A DNA stretch of 41,026 bases from PNMQ01 sp964478775 (GTDB lineage Bacteria > Pseudomonadota > Alphaproteobacteria > Paracaedibacterales > CAIOTO01): contig CAYZJC010000011.1 of the NCBI GenBank assembly GCA_964478775.1, positions 1-41,026 of the forward strand, read 5' to 3'. Each line of letters opens with the position of its first letter. The stretch's first letter is position 1. Below the pieces are notes generated by a model. It made no database searches and was not told the DNA's origin. It saw only the letters and a program-made list of their open reading frames with translations. Made by a program: the position numbers and the translations under genes. Shown here in pieces: positions 1 through 8,484 of the stretch.

Positions 1-1
1 T

Positions 2-2302
2 AGCGATAGGGCCCCTGGTGATAGAAAACCTTATGACAGAAATAATAATGACAGAAGTTACCAGCCTAGAGGACCGAATGACCGCACATACAGTGACCGT
101 GGTCCAGGTGGTGCTCGCCCAAATGCACCTAAAAAACCATTTTCAAAAGATGATATTAAGCCGATTATTTTACGCGCAAATGGTTATGGTTCAAAACAGC
201 AATCTGCTATTGGATCAGAAAAAGATTCAATTATTGTTGATCCCATTTTAGATAAAAACCGTGGTGAACATCGTGGTAGTAATATAAAAACCCGTCGCAA
301 GCCTACGGACGAAGATGACACAGTCATTGCAAGCACAAAGATTGATCCAAAGAAGCCTAGTGTAAAAACACGCACGACTACTAACGAAGAGGCGCCCCGC
401 AAACTCAATCGAAATTTCATTAGCCGTGTACTAGATGGTGAATCTGAAACAAAAGGGCGATCATTGGCTTCAATGAAACGTGCACGCCAAAAGCATTCAA
501 AGCAATCTAACGCTGAACGCCTCGAAGCTTCAGCAAAAATTGCCCGTGAAGTTATTATTCCAGAAACAATCACTGTTGGCGAACTTGCTAACCGTATGGC
601 TGTACGTGGTGCAGATGTTGTAAAATCTTTAATGAATTTGGGCATGCTTGTCACCATTAACCAAGTGATTGATGCAGACACAGCTGAATTAATTTGTGGT
701 GAATTTGGGCATGCAGCAAAACGTGTTGCTGATTCTGACATTGAAATTGGTTTAGGTGGAAGCAATGAAGACCATAGTGATGATCTACATCATCGCGCAC
801 CTGTTGTCACTGTTATGGGTCACGTTGACCATGGTAAAACATCCCTACTTGATGCTTTGCGTGCAACTGACGTGGTAGGCGGTGAAGCTGGTGGTATTAC
901 ACAACACATTGGTGCTTATCAAGTCACTATGCAATCTGGAAAGAAAATTACCTTTATTGACACACCTGGCCACGCAGCCTTTAGTGAAATGCGTGCACGT
1001 GGTACGAATGCAACTGACATTGTGGTCTTGGTTGTGGCGGCAGATGACGGTATTATGGCGCAAACCATTGAAGCCATTAACCACGCGAAAGCTGCTGCGG
1101 TACCAATTGTGGTTGCCATTAACAAAATTGATAAGCCAGATGCCGACCCAAGTCGTGTGGGTCAAGCATTATTGCAACATGGTATCGTGCTAGAAGAATA
1201 TGGCGGCGATGTGATGTGTGTGGAAGTTTCTGCTAAAAAACGCATGAACTTGGAAAAATTAGAAGAAACCATTTTATTGCAATCTGAAATTTTAGAATTA
1301 AAAGCAAACCCAAATCGTTCAGGTCATGGTGTTGTGATTGAAGCTGAAATTGACAAAGGTCGTGGTACAGTTGCAACTGTTCTTGTACAACGTGGGACAT
1401 TGCGCATTGGAGATGTCTTTGTGGCAGGTTCTGAATGGGGTCGTGTAAAAGCACTGGTGAATGACCATGGTCAAAAAATAACAGCCGCCCTTCCCTCTAT
1501 GCCAGTTGAAGTCCTTGGTTTTGACGGTGTTCCGGCTGCAGGTGATGAATTCTTTGTTGTAGAATCTGAACAACGTGCCCGTGAAATTGCTGAATACCGC
1601 CATAACCGGATTCGAGAAAAACAAACTATTATTAAGACGAAAGGCGGAATGGAAAACATCATGAGCAAAATCGTTGCTGGTGATTCCAAAGAACTTCCCC
1701 TTGTTGTTAAGGCAGACGTTCAAGGTTCGCTTGAAGCGATTCAAGCCAGCGTTGCTAAACTTTCAACAGATGAAGTTTCAGCCCGCTTTCTTCATGGAGC
1801 CGTCGGTGGCATTAACGAAAGCGATATCACTTTGGCACGCGCCTCTGGTGGTATGATTGTTGGGTTCAACGTTCGTGCAAACCCACAAGCACGTGAACTT
1901 GCTCGCCGTGATGGTGTTGAAATTCGCTACTATTCCATTATTTACGATGTCATCGATGACGTAAAAGCCTTAATGGGTGGCCTATTAGCCCCAACATTAC
2001 GAGAAAAATACCTTGGTTCTGTTGAAATTAGAAACGTGTTCACTATTTCTAAGGTTGATAGCAAAGTAGCTGGTTGTTACGTCACGGATGGTGTGGTCAA
2101 ACGTGGTGCAAAGGTCCGTGTTCTACGTGATAGTGTTGTGATTTTCCAAGGAGATCTCAAGTCATTAAAACGCTTTAAAGATGAAGTGAAAGAGGTTAAA
2201 GAATCGTATGAATGCGGTATCGTTCTTGAAAATTATGACGATATTAAAGTCGGTGATGTCATTGAATGCTTTGAAATTGAATCTATTGCGCGTCAACTCT
2301 AA
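2..2302 (+). CDS. infB: Translation initiation factor IF-2 (5' end outside the window)
   Basis: GTPase that places initiator fMet-tRNA on the 30S subunit and promotes subunit joining. The frame is open from base 2, so the gene begins upstream; the first in-frame ATG (464) is internal. About 766 residues are visible. The first 140 or so form a low-complexity, Arg/Asn/Gly/Asp-rich tail, then the RSLASMKRARQ stretch that I associate with alphaproteobacterial IF2, then the IF2_N-like segment (IPETITVGELANRMAVRG). The G domain has GHVDHGKT (G1, about base 820), GGITQHIGAY (G2), DTPGH (G3), NKID (G4) and VSAKK (G5), followed by the usual IF2 beta-barrel and C-terminal domains. rbfA lies 33 bp downstream, the common bacterial order. 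The call is secure; only the N-terminus is missing. Confidence 0.98.
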   Translation, partial: SDRAPGDRKPYDRNNNDRSYQPRGPNDRTYSDRGPGGARPNAPKKPFSKDDIKPIILRANGYGSKQQSAIGSEKDSIIVDPILDKNRGEHRGSNIKTRRKPTDEDDTVIASTKIDPKKPSVKTRTTTNEEAPRKLNRNFISRVLDGESETKGRSLASMKRARQKHSKQSNAERLEASAKIAREVIIPETITVGELANRMAVRGADVVKSLMNLGMLVTINQVIDADTAELICGEFGHAAKRVADSDIEIGLGGSNEDHSDDLHHRAPVVTVMGHVDHGKTSLLDALRATDVVGGEAGGITQHIGAYQVTMQSGKKITFIDTPGHAAFSEMRARGTNATDIVVLVVAADDGIMAQTIEAINHAKAAAVPIVVAINKIDKPDADPSRVGQALLQHGIVLEEYGGDVMCVEVSAKKRMNLEKLEETILLQSEILELKANPNRSGHGVVIEAEIDKGRGTVATVLVQRGTLRIGDVFVAGSEWGRVKALVNDHGQKITAALPSMPVEVLGFDGVPAAGDEFFVVESEQRAREIAEYRHNRIREKQTIIKTKGGMENIMSKIVAGDSKELPLVVKADVQGSLEAIQASVAKLSTDEVSARFLHGAVGGINESDITLARASGGMIVGFNVRANPQARELARRDGVEIRYYSIIYDVIDDVKALMGGLLAPTLREKYLGSVEIRNVFTISKVDSKVAGCYVTDGVVKRGAKVRVLRDSVVIFQGDLKSLKRFKDEVKEVKESYECGIVLENYDDIKVGDVIECFEIESIARQL

Positions 2303-2335
2303 TATTGAATTAATGAAAATAAGAGAATATCGTTT

Positions 2336-2785
2336 ATGTCTGATTTAAATTTATTTGTCCCTCAAAGGTCTGAAAGCCACCGTCAAAAGCGTGTGGCTGA
2401 AGAGATTCGTCATTTACTGGCAACAGTGATTATGCGCGGTGACTTGCCAGCAATAAGATCTCAAAGTGGAGCAGGTTTTATTACTTTACAGTCCCCTGTC
2501 ACTTTAACACGTGTTGAAATTTCACCGGACTTAAAGCATGCAACCGTGTATTTAACTGCAATGGTGCCAACTGATGAAGCAAAAACGTTAGCGTTTTTCA
2601 AACAACAACGTGGATATTTACGAAAAGTTTTAGCCAAAGAAATGCAGTTACGTTACGCACCTGATTTGCATTTCAAAACAGATGATGAACTTAAAAATGC
2701 TGATCATATTTTAAAACGCATTGCAGATGTGATTGCTGAAGACGAACGTCGTACGCATCATGATAATATTGACAGTGAAGCATAA
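2336..2785 (+). CDS. rbfA: Ribosome-binding factor A
   Basis: Small KH-fold factor that helps mature the 5' end of 16S rRNA and the 30S subunit. The 149-residue product has the family N-terminus (SHRQKRVAEEIRHLLATVI), the central VEISPDLKHATVYLTAM strand and the LRYAPDLHFKTDD C-terminal segment. Length is normal for alphaproteobacteria. It follows infB by 33 bp with only a weak purine-rich site (AAGAG) upstream of the ATG, which suggests cotranscription and possibly coupled expression. truB and rpsO, which often follow in other genomes, are absent here; alr comes next. Confidence 0.96.
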   Translation: MSDLNLFVPQRSESHRQKRVAEEIRHLLATVIMRGDLPAIRSQSGAGFITLQSPVTLTRVEISPDLKHATVYLTAMVPTDEAKTLAFFKQQRGYLRKVLAKEMQLRYAPDLHFKTDDELKNADHILKRIADVIAEDERRTHHDNIDSEA

Positions 2786-2837
2786 ATCGTAACTAATACA
2801 TTAAGCTCTGCTAACTGTAAATTGTTAAGGAGATTAA

Positions 2838-3965
2838 ATGAGCCGTACAGCAACAGCAATATTATCAAGTCATCATTTACGTCATAATGTGAGTGTCCTT
2901 AAACAAAAAGCACCTTTCGCTAAAATTGTAGCCATGATCAAGGCCAATGGCTATGGTCATGGTATTCGTTCCGTTGCAAAGCGTTTAGAAGGGTATGTTG
3001 ACCTGTTAGGGGTTGCTTCTATTGATGAAGCTTTGGCCTTAAGAAAAGCAGGCATTCAATGCCCTATCTTACTTGTGGAAGGTGTATTTGAACCCTCAGA
3101 ATTGCTCGTTGCTGCTTGTGAAAAATTTCACCTCGTGTTTCACAGTCAAGCGCAAGTTGACTGGCTTTTACGTGCGCATTTACCTGTCCCCATATCGGCA
3201 TGGCTTAAAATAGACACAGGCCTTGGCAGGCTTGGTTTTTCACTTGAAGATGGCCTCAAACATTTTAAAACCTTTCAAAATTTAGCGTGTGTTAATCCAC
3301 ATCTACATCTCATGTCACACTTTAGTTGTGCAGACAATAAAGACCACCCTTTAAACCAACGTCAAATTAACTTATTTCAAGCTTTTGTTGAGCAAGCAAC
3401 CCAACTATGCGGCGATGAAAAGAAAGCTCAACTCTCCTTTTGTAATTCTGCTGCCATCTTCAATTTTTCAAGCCAAGCACATGACGCTATCAGACCAGGC
3501 TTAGCTTTATTTGGCGTCAGCCCACTTGCCAATACAACAGCAAGTGATTTAGGCCTACTTCCAGTCATGACACTGCAGTCTAGCTTAATTGCAATAGACC
3601 AGAAAAAAAAGGGGGCAACCATAGGTTATGGTGCGCGTTATACCTGCCCAACTGATATGTACGTTGGTGTCATTGCCTTTGGTTATGGTGATGGCTACCC
3701 CATAACAGCGCGAGATGGGACACCAGTTTTGATTAATGGTGTGCGCTGCCCACTTATTGGCCGCGTCTCAATGGATATGATGATGGTCGACCTCACCCCA
3801 CTTATGTGTATAAAGTCTCATGAAATAGATGCTAAAATTGGGGATAGCGTTATTTTATGGGGTGAAAATCTTCCAATTGAAGAAGTGGTGTCTTACACGC
3901 AAAACCTGACATATGATATGCTCACAGGCATCCAGCACCGGGTGAAATTTTTGTGGGTTGACTAA
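2838..3965 (+). CDS. alr: Alanine racemase
   Basis: PLP enzyme that interconverts L- and D-alanine, supplying D-Ala for peptidoglycan. The 375-residue protein has the PLP-lysine motif AMIKANGYGHG (Lys35), the second catalytic base in TIGYGARY (Tyr264), FGYGDGYP and the GRVSMDMMMVDL strand near residue 310. A good Shine-Dalgarno (AAGGAG, 6 nt before the ATG) supports the start. It lies 52 bp after rbfA on the same strand. Together with dapA downstream it indicates that this organism still makes peptidoglycan precursors, which argues against extreme genome reduction. Confidence 0.96.
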   Translation: MSRTATAILSSHHLRHNVSVLKQKAPFAKIVAMIKANGYGHGIRSVAKRLEGYVDLLGVASIDEALALRKAGIQCPILLVEGVFEPSELLVAACEKFHLVFHSQAQVDWLLRAHLPVPISAWLKIDTGLGRLGFSLEDGLKHFKTFQNLACVNPHLHLMSHFSCADNKDHPLNQRQINLFQAFVEQATQLCGDEKKAQLSFCNSAAIFNFSSQAHDAIRPGLALFGVSPLANTTASDLGLLPVMTLQSSLIAIDQKKKGATIGYGARYTCPTDMYVGVIAFGYGDGYPITARDGTPVLINGVRCPLIGRVSMDMMMVDLTPLMCIKSHEIDAKIGDSVILWGENLPIEEVVSYTQNLTYDMLTGIQHRVKFLWVD

Positions 3966-4131
3966 GGCAATCTGATTGGAATAGTTGATAATTTCTATGA
4001 ACATCACCAGAAAGCTGGTAAACTATAGCGACGTTCATTTATTTTGATTATCGAAGTGATAAGAAAAATGTAGGTATACTTACATGATCGCCGACATGAC
4101 GTGATGATGATTTATAAAGATGGAGACATTC

Positions 4132-5022
4132 ATGAAATTAGCTGGGGTTTTAACAGCTTTAATTACGCCTTTTCATAATAATGAAATTGATTTGATAGCA
4201 CTTACCAACTTAGTGACCACGCAAATTGCACTGGGGGTTAATGGTTTTGTGGTATGCGGCACGACAGGAGAGGCCTCTGCGTTAAATTATGAAGAACGTG
4301 AAGCTGTCATTAAGACTGTTATTGAATTAGCAAAGGAACACCAGCTTCCCGTTATTGTAGGCTGCGGCACAGCGTCATTACAGCAGACCGTTGCCTATAT
4401 GGAACAAGCAAAGACACTTGGGGCCACAGCTGCGTTAATTGTTGCACCTTACTATGTAAAACCCACACAAGAAGGGCTAATCGCTTATATTGAATACCTA
4501 CATAATTCAATTGATTTGCCTATAGTGCTCTACAATAACCCTGGGCGTACAGTTGTTCAATTCGACGTTGAAACCATTACACGTTTAAGTCAGCTCCCCC
4601 GTGTGATAGGCATTAAAGACTCTTCCACTGACCTTGCACGGATGCATGCCTTAAAACACAACACGCCTTCTGGTTTTGCCTTGCTTTCTGGTGAAGACAG
4701 TATGTTAGGCGCACACCTTTTGTATGGTTGCCAAGGTGTTATTTCATTTTGTTCAAATGTCTTTTTAAAAATGTGCAAAGATGTTGTAAAGACACATGAA
4801 GACGAAAACTATGCTGATCTCATCGCCGCCAATGATAAATGGCTTGAAGCCGTCACTTCCCTTTCTTATGATATGAACCCAAGCACCATTAAATATGCGG
4901 TAAGTTGTCTTGGGCTATGTAAAAATGAATTAAGGCTTCCCTTAACTATGGCCAACACAAAAGCAAGAACTGAAATAGATAAAGCCATAGCAAAGTTTGC
5001 ACCACACAATATCCCCAGATAA
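4132..5022 (+). CDS. dapA: 4-hydroxy-tetrahydrodipicolinate synthase
   Basis: Condenses pyruvate with L-aspartate semialdehyde, the first committed step to diaminopimelate and lysine. I choose the ATG at 4132 over the in-frame ATG at 4120: GGAG (4122-4125) sits 6 nt before 4132, and the protein then begins MKLAGVLTALITPF as the family usually does. The product is 296 residues. Visible motifs are GTTGEASAL (about residue 43), the catalytic Tyr in LYNNPGRT (about 134) and the Schiff-base Lys in IGIKDSSTD (about 162). It is followed by smpB after 23 bp, a pairing seen in many alphaproteobacteria. A 166-bp gap with no clear terminator separates it from alr. Confidence 0.96.
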   Translation: MKLAGVLTALITPFHNNEIDLIALTNLVTTQIALGVNGFVVCGTTGEASALNYEEREAVIKTVIELAKEHQLPVIVGCGTASLQQTVAYMEQAKTLGATAALIVAPYYVKPTQEGLIAYIEYLHNSIDLPIVLYNNPGRTVVQFDVETITRLSQLPRVIGIKDSSTDLARMHALKHNTPSGFALLSGEDSMLGAHLLYGCQGVISFCSNVFLKMCKDVVKTHEDENYADLIAANDKWLEAVTSLSYDMNPSTIKYAVSCLGLCKNELRLPLTMANTKARTEIDKAIAKFAPHNIPR

Positions 5023-5045
5023 TAAACAAAACAGGTTCACCATAT

Positions 5046-5537
5046 ATGACACATGATAACGACAATTATAAAGTAGTAGCTTTTAATAAACGCGCTCGAT
5101 TTGACTATCAATTAATTGATATTATTGAAGCAGGTCTTATGTTAATGGGAAGCGAAGTGAAATCATTGCGTGTTGGTAAAACAAGTATTAATGAAGCTTA
5201 CGTAGGTGAATTTGTTGAAGAAAACAATACAACTGCAACTTTGTGTTTAATTAACGCAACCATAGCAGAATACCCACAAGCTAAGAATTTTGGCCATGAA
5301 GCTAAACGGGCAAGACGTTTACTGCTTCATAAAAAACAGCTCAGAAAACTAAAGGACTCTATTCAAAAAAAGGGAATGACCATTGTTCCCTTACGCCTTT
5401 ATTTTAACCATAAAGGAAAAGCAAAGATTGAAATTGCCCTTGCAAAAGGTAAGCAACTGCATGATAAGCGCCAATCAATGAAAGATAAAGATTGGGAAAA
5501 AGAAAAAGGTAAGATTTTGCGCAATGAAAAATATTAA
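5046..5537 (+). CDS. smpB: SsrA-binding protein SmpB
   Basis: Partner of tmRNA in trans-translation, rescuing stalled ribosomes. The 163-residue product contains the OB-fold signature NKRARFDYQLIDIIEAGLML and GSEVKSLRVGKTSINEAYVG, and a basic C-terminal tail (HDKRQSMKDKDWEKEKGKI) that reads the empty mRNA channel. The start is preceded by a modest AGG 10 nt upstream. It is close behind dapA and probably cotranscribed with it. The tmRNA gene (ssrA) itself was not found in this window. Confidence 0.96.
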   Translation: MTHDNDNYKVVAFNKRARFDYQLIDIIEAGLMLMGSEVKSLRVGKTSINEAYVGEFVEENNTTATLCLINATIAEYPQAKNFGHEAKRARRLLLHKKQLRKLKDSIQKKGMTIVPLRLYFNHKGKAKIEIALAKGKQLHDKRQSMKDKDWEKEKGKILRNEKY

Positions 5538-5678
5538 CATTCTATAATCTGCGGGAAATGTGCACAAATTAACGCAAACTTTATGAAAAACCAGAGAATT
5601 AGTCGCTCAGTTCTTGATAAGGACAAAAGCCTTTGTTTATACTATTAAATAGAAGCATTTTGCATATTAAGGTTTGTT

Positions 5679-6422
5679 GTGTTTATCATCTCTGCCATTG
5701 GGCATTCAGCCCATTTATTTTTAGCAACAGTTGGCCGTTTTTCNNNNNNNNNNCCAATTTACTTAAGGCTAATATTAAGACAATTTATGCAAATCGGCTT
5801 TTATTCCTTGCCAGTTGTGGGAATGACAGCATTTTTTACAGGCATGGTCTTAGCGCTTCAAAGTTATACGGGCTTTTCACGTTTTCAAGCTGAAAATGCA
5901 ATTGCAACTGTGGTCGTTTTGTCAATGACGCGTGAACTTGGTCCTGTGTTGGCAGGCCTTATGGTTGCGGGTAGAGTCGGTGCTTCAATGGCGGCTGAAA
6001 TTGGCACCATGCGCGTAACTGAACAAATAGATGCTTTACAAACTTTGTCAACCAACCCCTTTAAATATCTTGTGTTTCCACGTTTATTGGCGGGTCTTGT
6101 GACACTGCCCTTATTAGTTTTGATTGCTGACAGCATTGGCGTTCTAGGCGGATATGTTATTAGCATTTATCAACTCAACTTTAATGCAAGTGTATACATT
6201 GAACAAACGTTAAAGTTTTTAGAAATGCAAGACGTTATTTCAGGTCTCATAAAGTCAAGCGTGTTTGGTTTAATTATCAGCCTCATGGGGTGCTATTATG
6301 GATACCATTCTGCCCGTGGCGCAGAAGGTGTGGGGCGCGCTACAACACAAGCCGTGGTTGTAGCCTCCATTATGATTCTATTTTTTAATTACCTTTTAAC
6401 CGTGTTATTGTTTTCACAATAA
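5679..6422 (+). CDS. mlaE: MlaE/YrbE-type ABC transporter permease (phospholipid transport), broken by an N gap
   Basis: Inner-membrane permease of the Mla/Ttg2-type system that moves phospholipids between membranes. The product begins at GTG 5679, with AAGG 6 nt upstream and an in-frame stop at 5646 excluding much extension. It contains the family core SLPVVGMTAFFTGMVLALQSY, the conserved FQAENAIATVVVLSMTRELGPVLAGLMVAGRVG region (EL-GPVL, AGR-GA-M-AE) and IGTMRVTEQIDALQ, then four or so hydrophobic helices. Ten Ns (5744-5753) fall just after the N-terminal VGRF. The frame is kept, but the product (247 aa) looks roughly 10-15 residues shorter than typical, so the gap may be under-sized. The ATPase and MCE partners are not in this window. 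Confidence 0.9.
   Translation: MFIISAIGHSAHLFLATVGRFXXXXPIYLRLILRQFMQIGFYSLPVVGMTAFFTGMVLALQSYTGFSRFQAENAIATVVVLSMTRELGPVLAGLMVAGRVGASMAAEIGTMRVTEQIDALQTLSTNPFKYLVFPRLLAGLVTLPLLVLIADSIGVLGGYVISIYQLNFNASVYIEQTLKFLEMQDVISGLIKSSVFGLIISLMGCYYGYHSARGAEGVGRATTQAVVVASIMILFFNYLLTVLLFSQ
5744..5753. other. Assembly gap (10 N) inside the MlaE-type permease
   Basis: Ten unknown bases lie within the N-terminal part of the permease gene. The flanking reading frames agree if exactly 10 (or 10 plus a multiple of 3) bases are present. Compared with the usual spacing between the VGR segment and the LRLILRQ helix in this family, about 10-15 residues appear to be missing, so the N count is probably a placeholder. 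Confidence 0.95.
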
Positions 6423-6448
6423 GAATCATTTATAGTCCGCCCATTCAA

Positions 6449-6495
6449 CATGCGTGTAGCTAGGAAGATTGTCGTGTAAGCTACATTCAAGCATG
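6449..6495. other. Imperfect inverted repeat after the permease gene
   Basis: CATGC (6449-6453) pairs with GCATG (6491-6495), and inside it GTAGCT (6456-6461) pairs with AGCTAC (6479-6484), leaving a 17-nt loop. There is no T-run behind it, so it is not a standard intrinsic terminator. It could be an RNA hairpin that separates the permease transcript from the rubrerythrin operon, or chance. Confidence 0.35.
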
Positions 6496-6567
6496 ACTAC
6501 ATGGTTAAAGAGGCGTGAGATATAACCATATAATATGAAGCAGCCTTGTGAAAATGTGAGCAAGCTA

Positions 6568-6597
6568 TTGACTTACACTACATTCCTTTGCGATAGT
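6568..6597 (+). promoter_or_regulatory. Possible sigma-70 promoter for the rubrerythrin operon
   Basis: TTGACT (6568-6573) and GATAGT (6592-6597) are separated by 18 bp and lie about 40 bp before the rubrerythrin start. The -35 box matches well and the -10 box is weak. The 212-bp gap upstream of the gene fits a separate transcription start. No operator that would indicate peroxide or iron control was recognised. Confidence 0.4.
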
Positions 6598-6634
6598 AGT
6601 CCCTGTAGAATGAATTGTATAAAGGATAAAGATC

Positions 6635-7054
6635 ATGACTTTACTAAATGGTTCCAAGACTGAAGCCAATTTGAAAGATGCATTTGCCGGAGAATCTATG
6701 GCAAACCGACGTTACTTATATTTCGCACAAAAAGCTGACGTTGCAGGTGACACAGATGCAGCTGCAGTGTTTCGCTCAACAGCAGAAGGTGAAACAGGCC
6801 ACGCACACGGTCATTTAGACTTTTTAAAGGAAGTGGGTGACCCGGCGACTGGCCTTCCCATGGGGTCAACTGAAGATAACCTAAAGTCTGCGATTGCTGG
6901 TGAAACCCATGAATATTCAGATATGTACCCAGGCATGGCAAAAACAGCACGTGAAGAAGGCTTTGAAGAAATTGCTGAATGGTTTGAAACTCTTGCAAAA
7001 GCTGAAAAGTCACATGCGGGTCGCTTCCAAAGAGCTTTAGAAAATTTAAGCTAA
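6635..7054 (+). CDS. Rubrerythrin (diiron domain only)
   Basis: Non-haem diiron protein of the ferritin-like superfamily; family members reduce hydrogen peroxide. The 139-residue product is a single four-helix domain with the expected ligands: Glu20 (FAGES), Glu53 and His56 (ETGH), Glu90/Glu93 (GETHEY), and Glu124/His127 (EKSH). The C-terminal rubredoxin FeS4 domain of classical rubrerythrins is absent, so electrons must come from elsewhere. The Fe-S protein encoded 20 bp downstream is an obvious candidate (inference). AAAGGA before the ATG gives a good ribosome site. Likely role: oxidative-stress defence in the cytoplasm. Confidence 0.93.
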   Translation: MTLLNGSKTEANLKDAFAGESMANRRYLYFAQKADVAGDTDAAAVFRSTAEGETGHAHGHLDFLKEVGDPATGLPMGSTEDNLKSAIAGETHEYSDMYPGMAKTAREEGFEEIAEWFETLAKAEKSHAGRFQRALENLS

Positions 7055-7074
7055 ATATACAAAACGAGTCGTTC

Positions 7075-8430
7075 ATGAAAAAAGAAGGCAGCTTAGAAAA
7101 ACCTACACGAAGCCCACTCAACCAAGATGACCCCACATTCTACAATAAGCAATTGCTTGATGAAGAGATGGCCCGTCAATTTGATGTGTGTCACGGCTGT
7201 AGGAGATGTTTTAATTTATGCGGCTCGTTCCCTCAACTGTTCGACTTAATTGATGAAAGCCCAACCGGGGAAGTTGATGGTGTATCAACCAGCTTATATG
7301 GAAGTGTAGTAGAAGAATGTACGTTGTGTGACATGTGCTTTATGACACTATGTCCTTATGTACCTCCTCATGAATTTAATATCGACTTTCCCCATTTAAT
7401 GTTGCGCTATAAGGCTTATGAACACAAACACGGAAAAACAAGTTTTGTAAAAGAGCAACTCACAAAGATAGATCGTAATAACAAGGTATTAAAACCATTA
7501 GCAACTGCTGTAAATGCAAGTTTAAAGACAACTTCCTACATGCGCCCTTTGATTGAACACATCACACAAATTGACAGACGCGCCAGTGTGCCAAGTGTCG
7601 CAAGCAAAACACTGCAGCAAATCTTTACAGATGATACAACCCCACTTAATGAACAAGGTATTGCCTTTGGGACAAAGATTGCTTTATATGCAACATGTTA
7701 TGGTAATTACCATGAAACGCAAATTGGTTACAGTGCCATAAAAATTTTAAAACATTTAGGCGTGGGAATAGAACTACATTACCCTGGCTGTTGCGGCATG
7801 CCTGAACTTGAAATTGGAAATCTTGACAGTGTCGCAAAGCGCGCACAAAGAATTGCTCAATATTTTTCTCCGTTGATTGAAAAGAACCTGCCAATCGTAA
7901 GCTTAATTCCTTCGTGTAGCTTTATGCTCAAAAGTGAATGGGTAAGTTTATGCCCAGATGACCCAGATGTCATTTCACTGTCAAAGGCCACACTAGACAT
8001 TTGTGAATTTATAACGCAGCTATTTAAGGAAAAAGGGTTACCACCGACTATTGCACACCTGGACACCCCTATTTTAATGCACCTCGCCTGTCATGCGCGT
8101 GCACAAAACATGGGCCCAAATGCTGCACAAATGCTAAAATTAGCAGGCATTGAAAACATAGAAGTTATTGAACGATGTTCAGGCCACGGAGGCACATGGG
8201 GCATGATGACGCAACATTTCGACATGGCTTTAAAAGTAGGTAAACCCGTTATTAATAAAGCAAAAGCTATGAAAACTGGCATTGTTTCCTCAGAGTGCCC
8301 GCTTGCAGCAGAACATATTATGCAAGGCATTGAAATGAGCCAAGCAGGAAGTTCGGAAACTTTGCAAAACACCCCGACTTTTGAAAAGCTACACCCCTTG
8401 CAAATCTTACAGCTTGCTTTAGGGCTATAA
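7075..8430 (+). CDS. Fe-S oxidoreductase with two 4Fe-4S motifs and CCG domains (HdrD/GlpC-like)
   Basis: The 451-residue protein has an N-terminal ferredoxin-type pair: CHGCRRCFNLC (Cys39, 42, 45, 49) and CTLCDMCFMTLC (Cys82, 85, 88, 93). The C-terminal two thirds resemble the CCG domains of heterodisulfide-reductase HdrD, GlpC and GlcF: ATCYG ... GCCGMPE (Cys208, Cys239-240), then a degenerate second copy with LACHARAQNMG and CSGHGGTWGM. It is cotranscribed with the rubrerythrin gene, 20 bp upstream. From memory, this pair also occurs in other proteobacteria, often with a DUF3501 gene; no such gene is present here. It is plausibly the electron donor or maturation partner of the rubrerythrin; the substrate is unknown. 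Confidence 0.85.
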   Translation: MKKEGSLEKPTRSPLNQDDPTFYNKQLLDEEMARQFDVCHGCRRCFNLCGSFPQLFDLIDESPTGEVDGVSTSLYGSVVEECTLCDMCFMTLCPYVPPHEFNIDFPHLMLRYKAYEHKHGKTSFVKEQLTKIDRNNKVLKPLATAVNASLKTTSYMRPLIEHITQIDRRASVPSVASKTLQQIFTDDTTPLNEQGIAFGTKIALYATCYGNYHETQIGYSAIKILKHLGVGIELHYPGCCGMPELEIGNLDSVAKRAQRIAQYFSPLIEKNLPIVSLIPSCSFMLKSEWVSLCPDDPDVISLSKATLDICEFITQLFKEKGLPPTIAHLDTPILMHLACHARAQNMGPNAAQMLKLAGIENIEVIERCSGHGGTWGMMTQHFDMALKVGKPVINKAKAMKTGIVSSECPLAAEHIMQGIEMSQAGSSETLQNTPTFEKLHPLQILQLALGL

Positions 8431-8484
8431 CGCATCATCTAAGTAGACTGTAACCTTTGTACACTTTCTTTGAATGGGTGCACT

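Noticed and set aside
184..765. 193-codon minus-strand ORF opposite infB
   Set aside because: It is a shadow of the infB reading frame, which is open and clearly homologous throughout.
4000..4065. Terminator between alr and dapA (ACCAG-AAAG-CTGGT hairpin)
   Set aside because: The stem is only 5 bp and no T-run follows, so it is too weak to call.
5633..5893. 86-codon ORF overlapping the permease start
   Set aside because: It is in another frame over a well-supported MlaE-type coding region and crosses the N gap.
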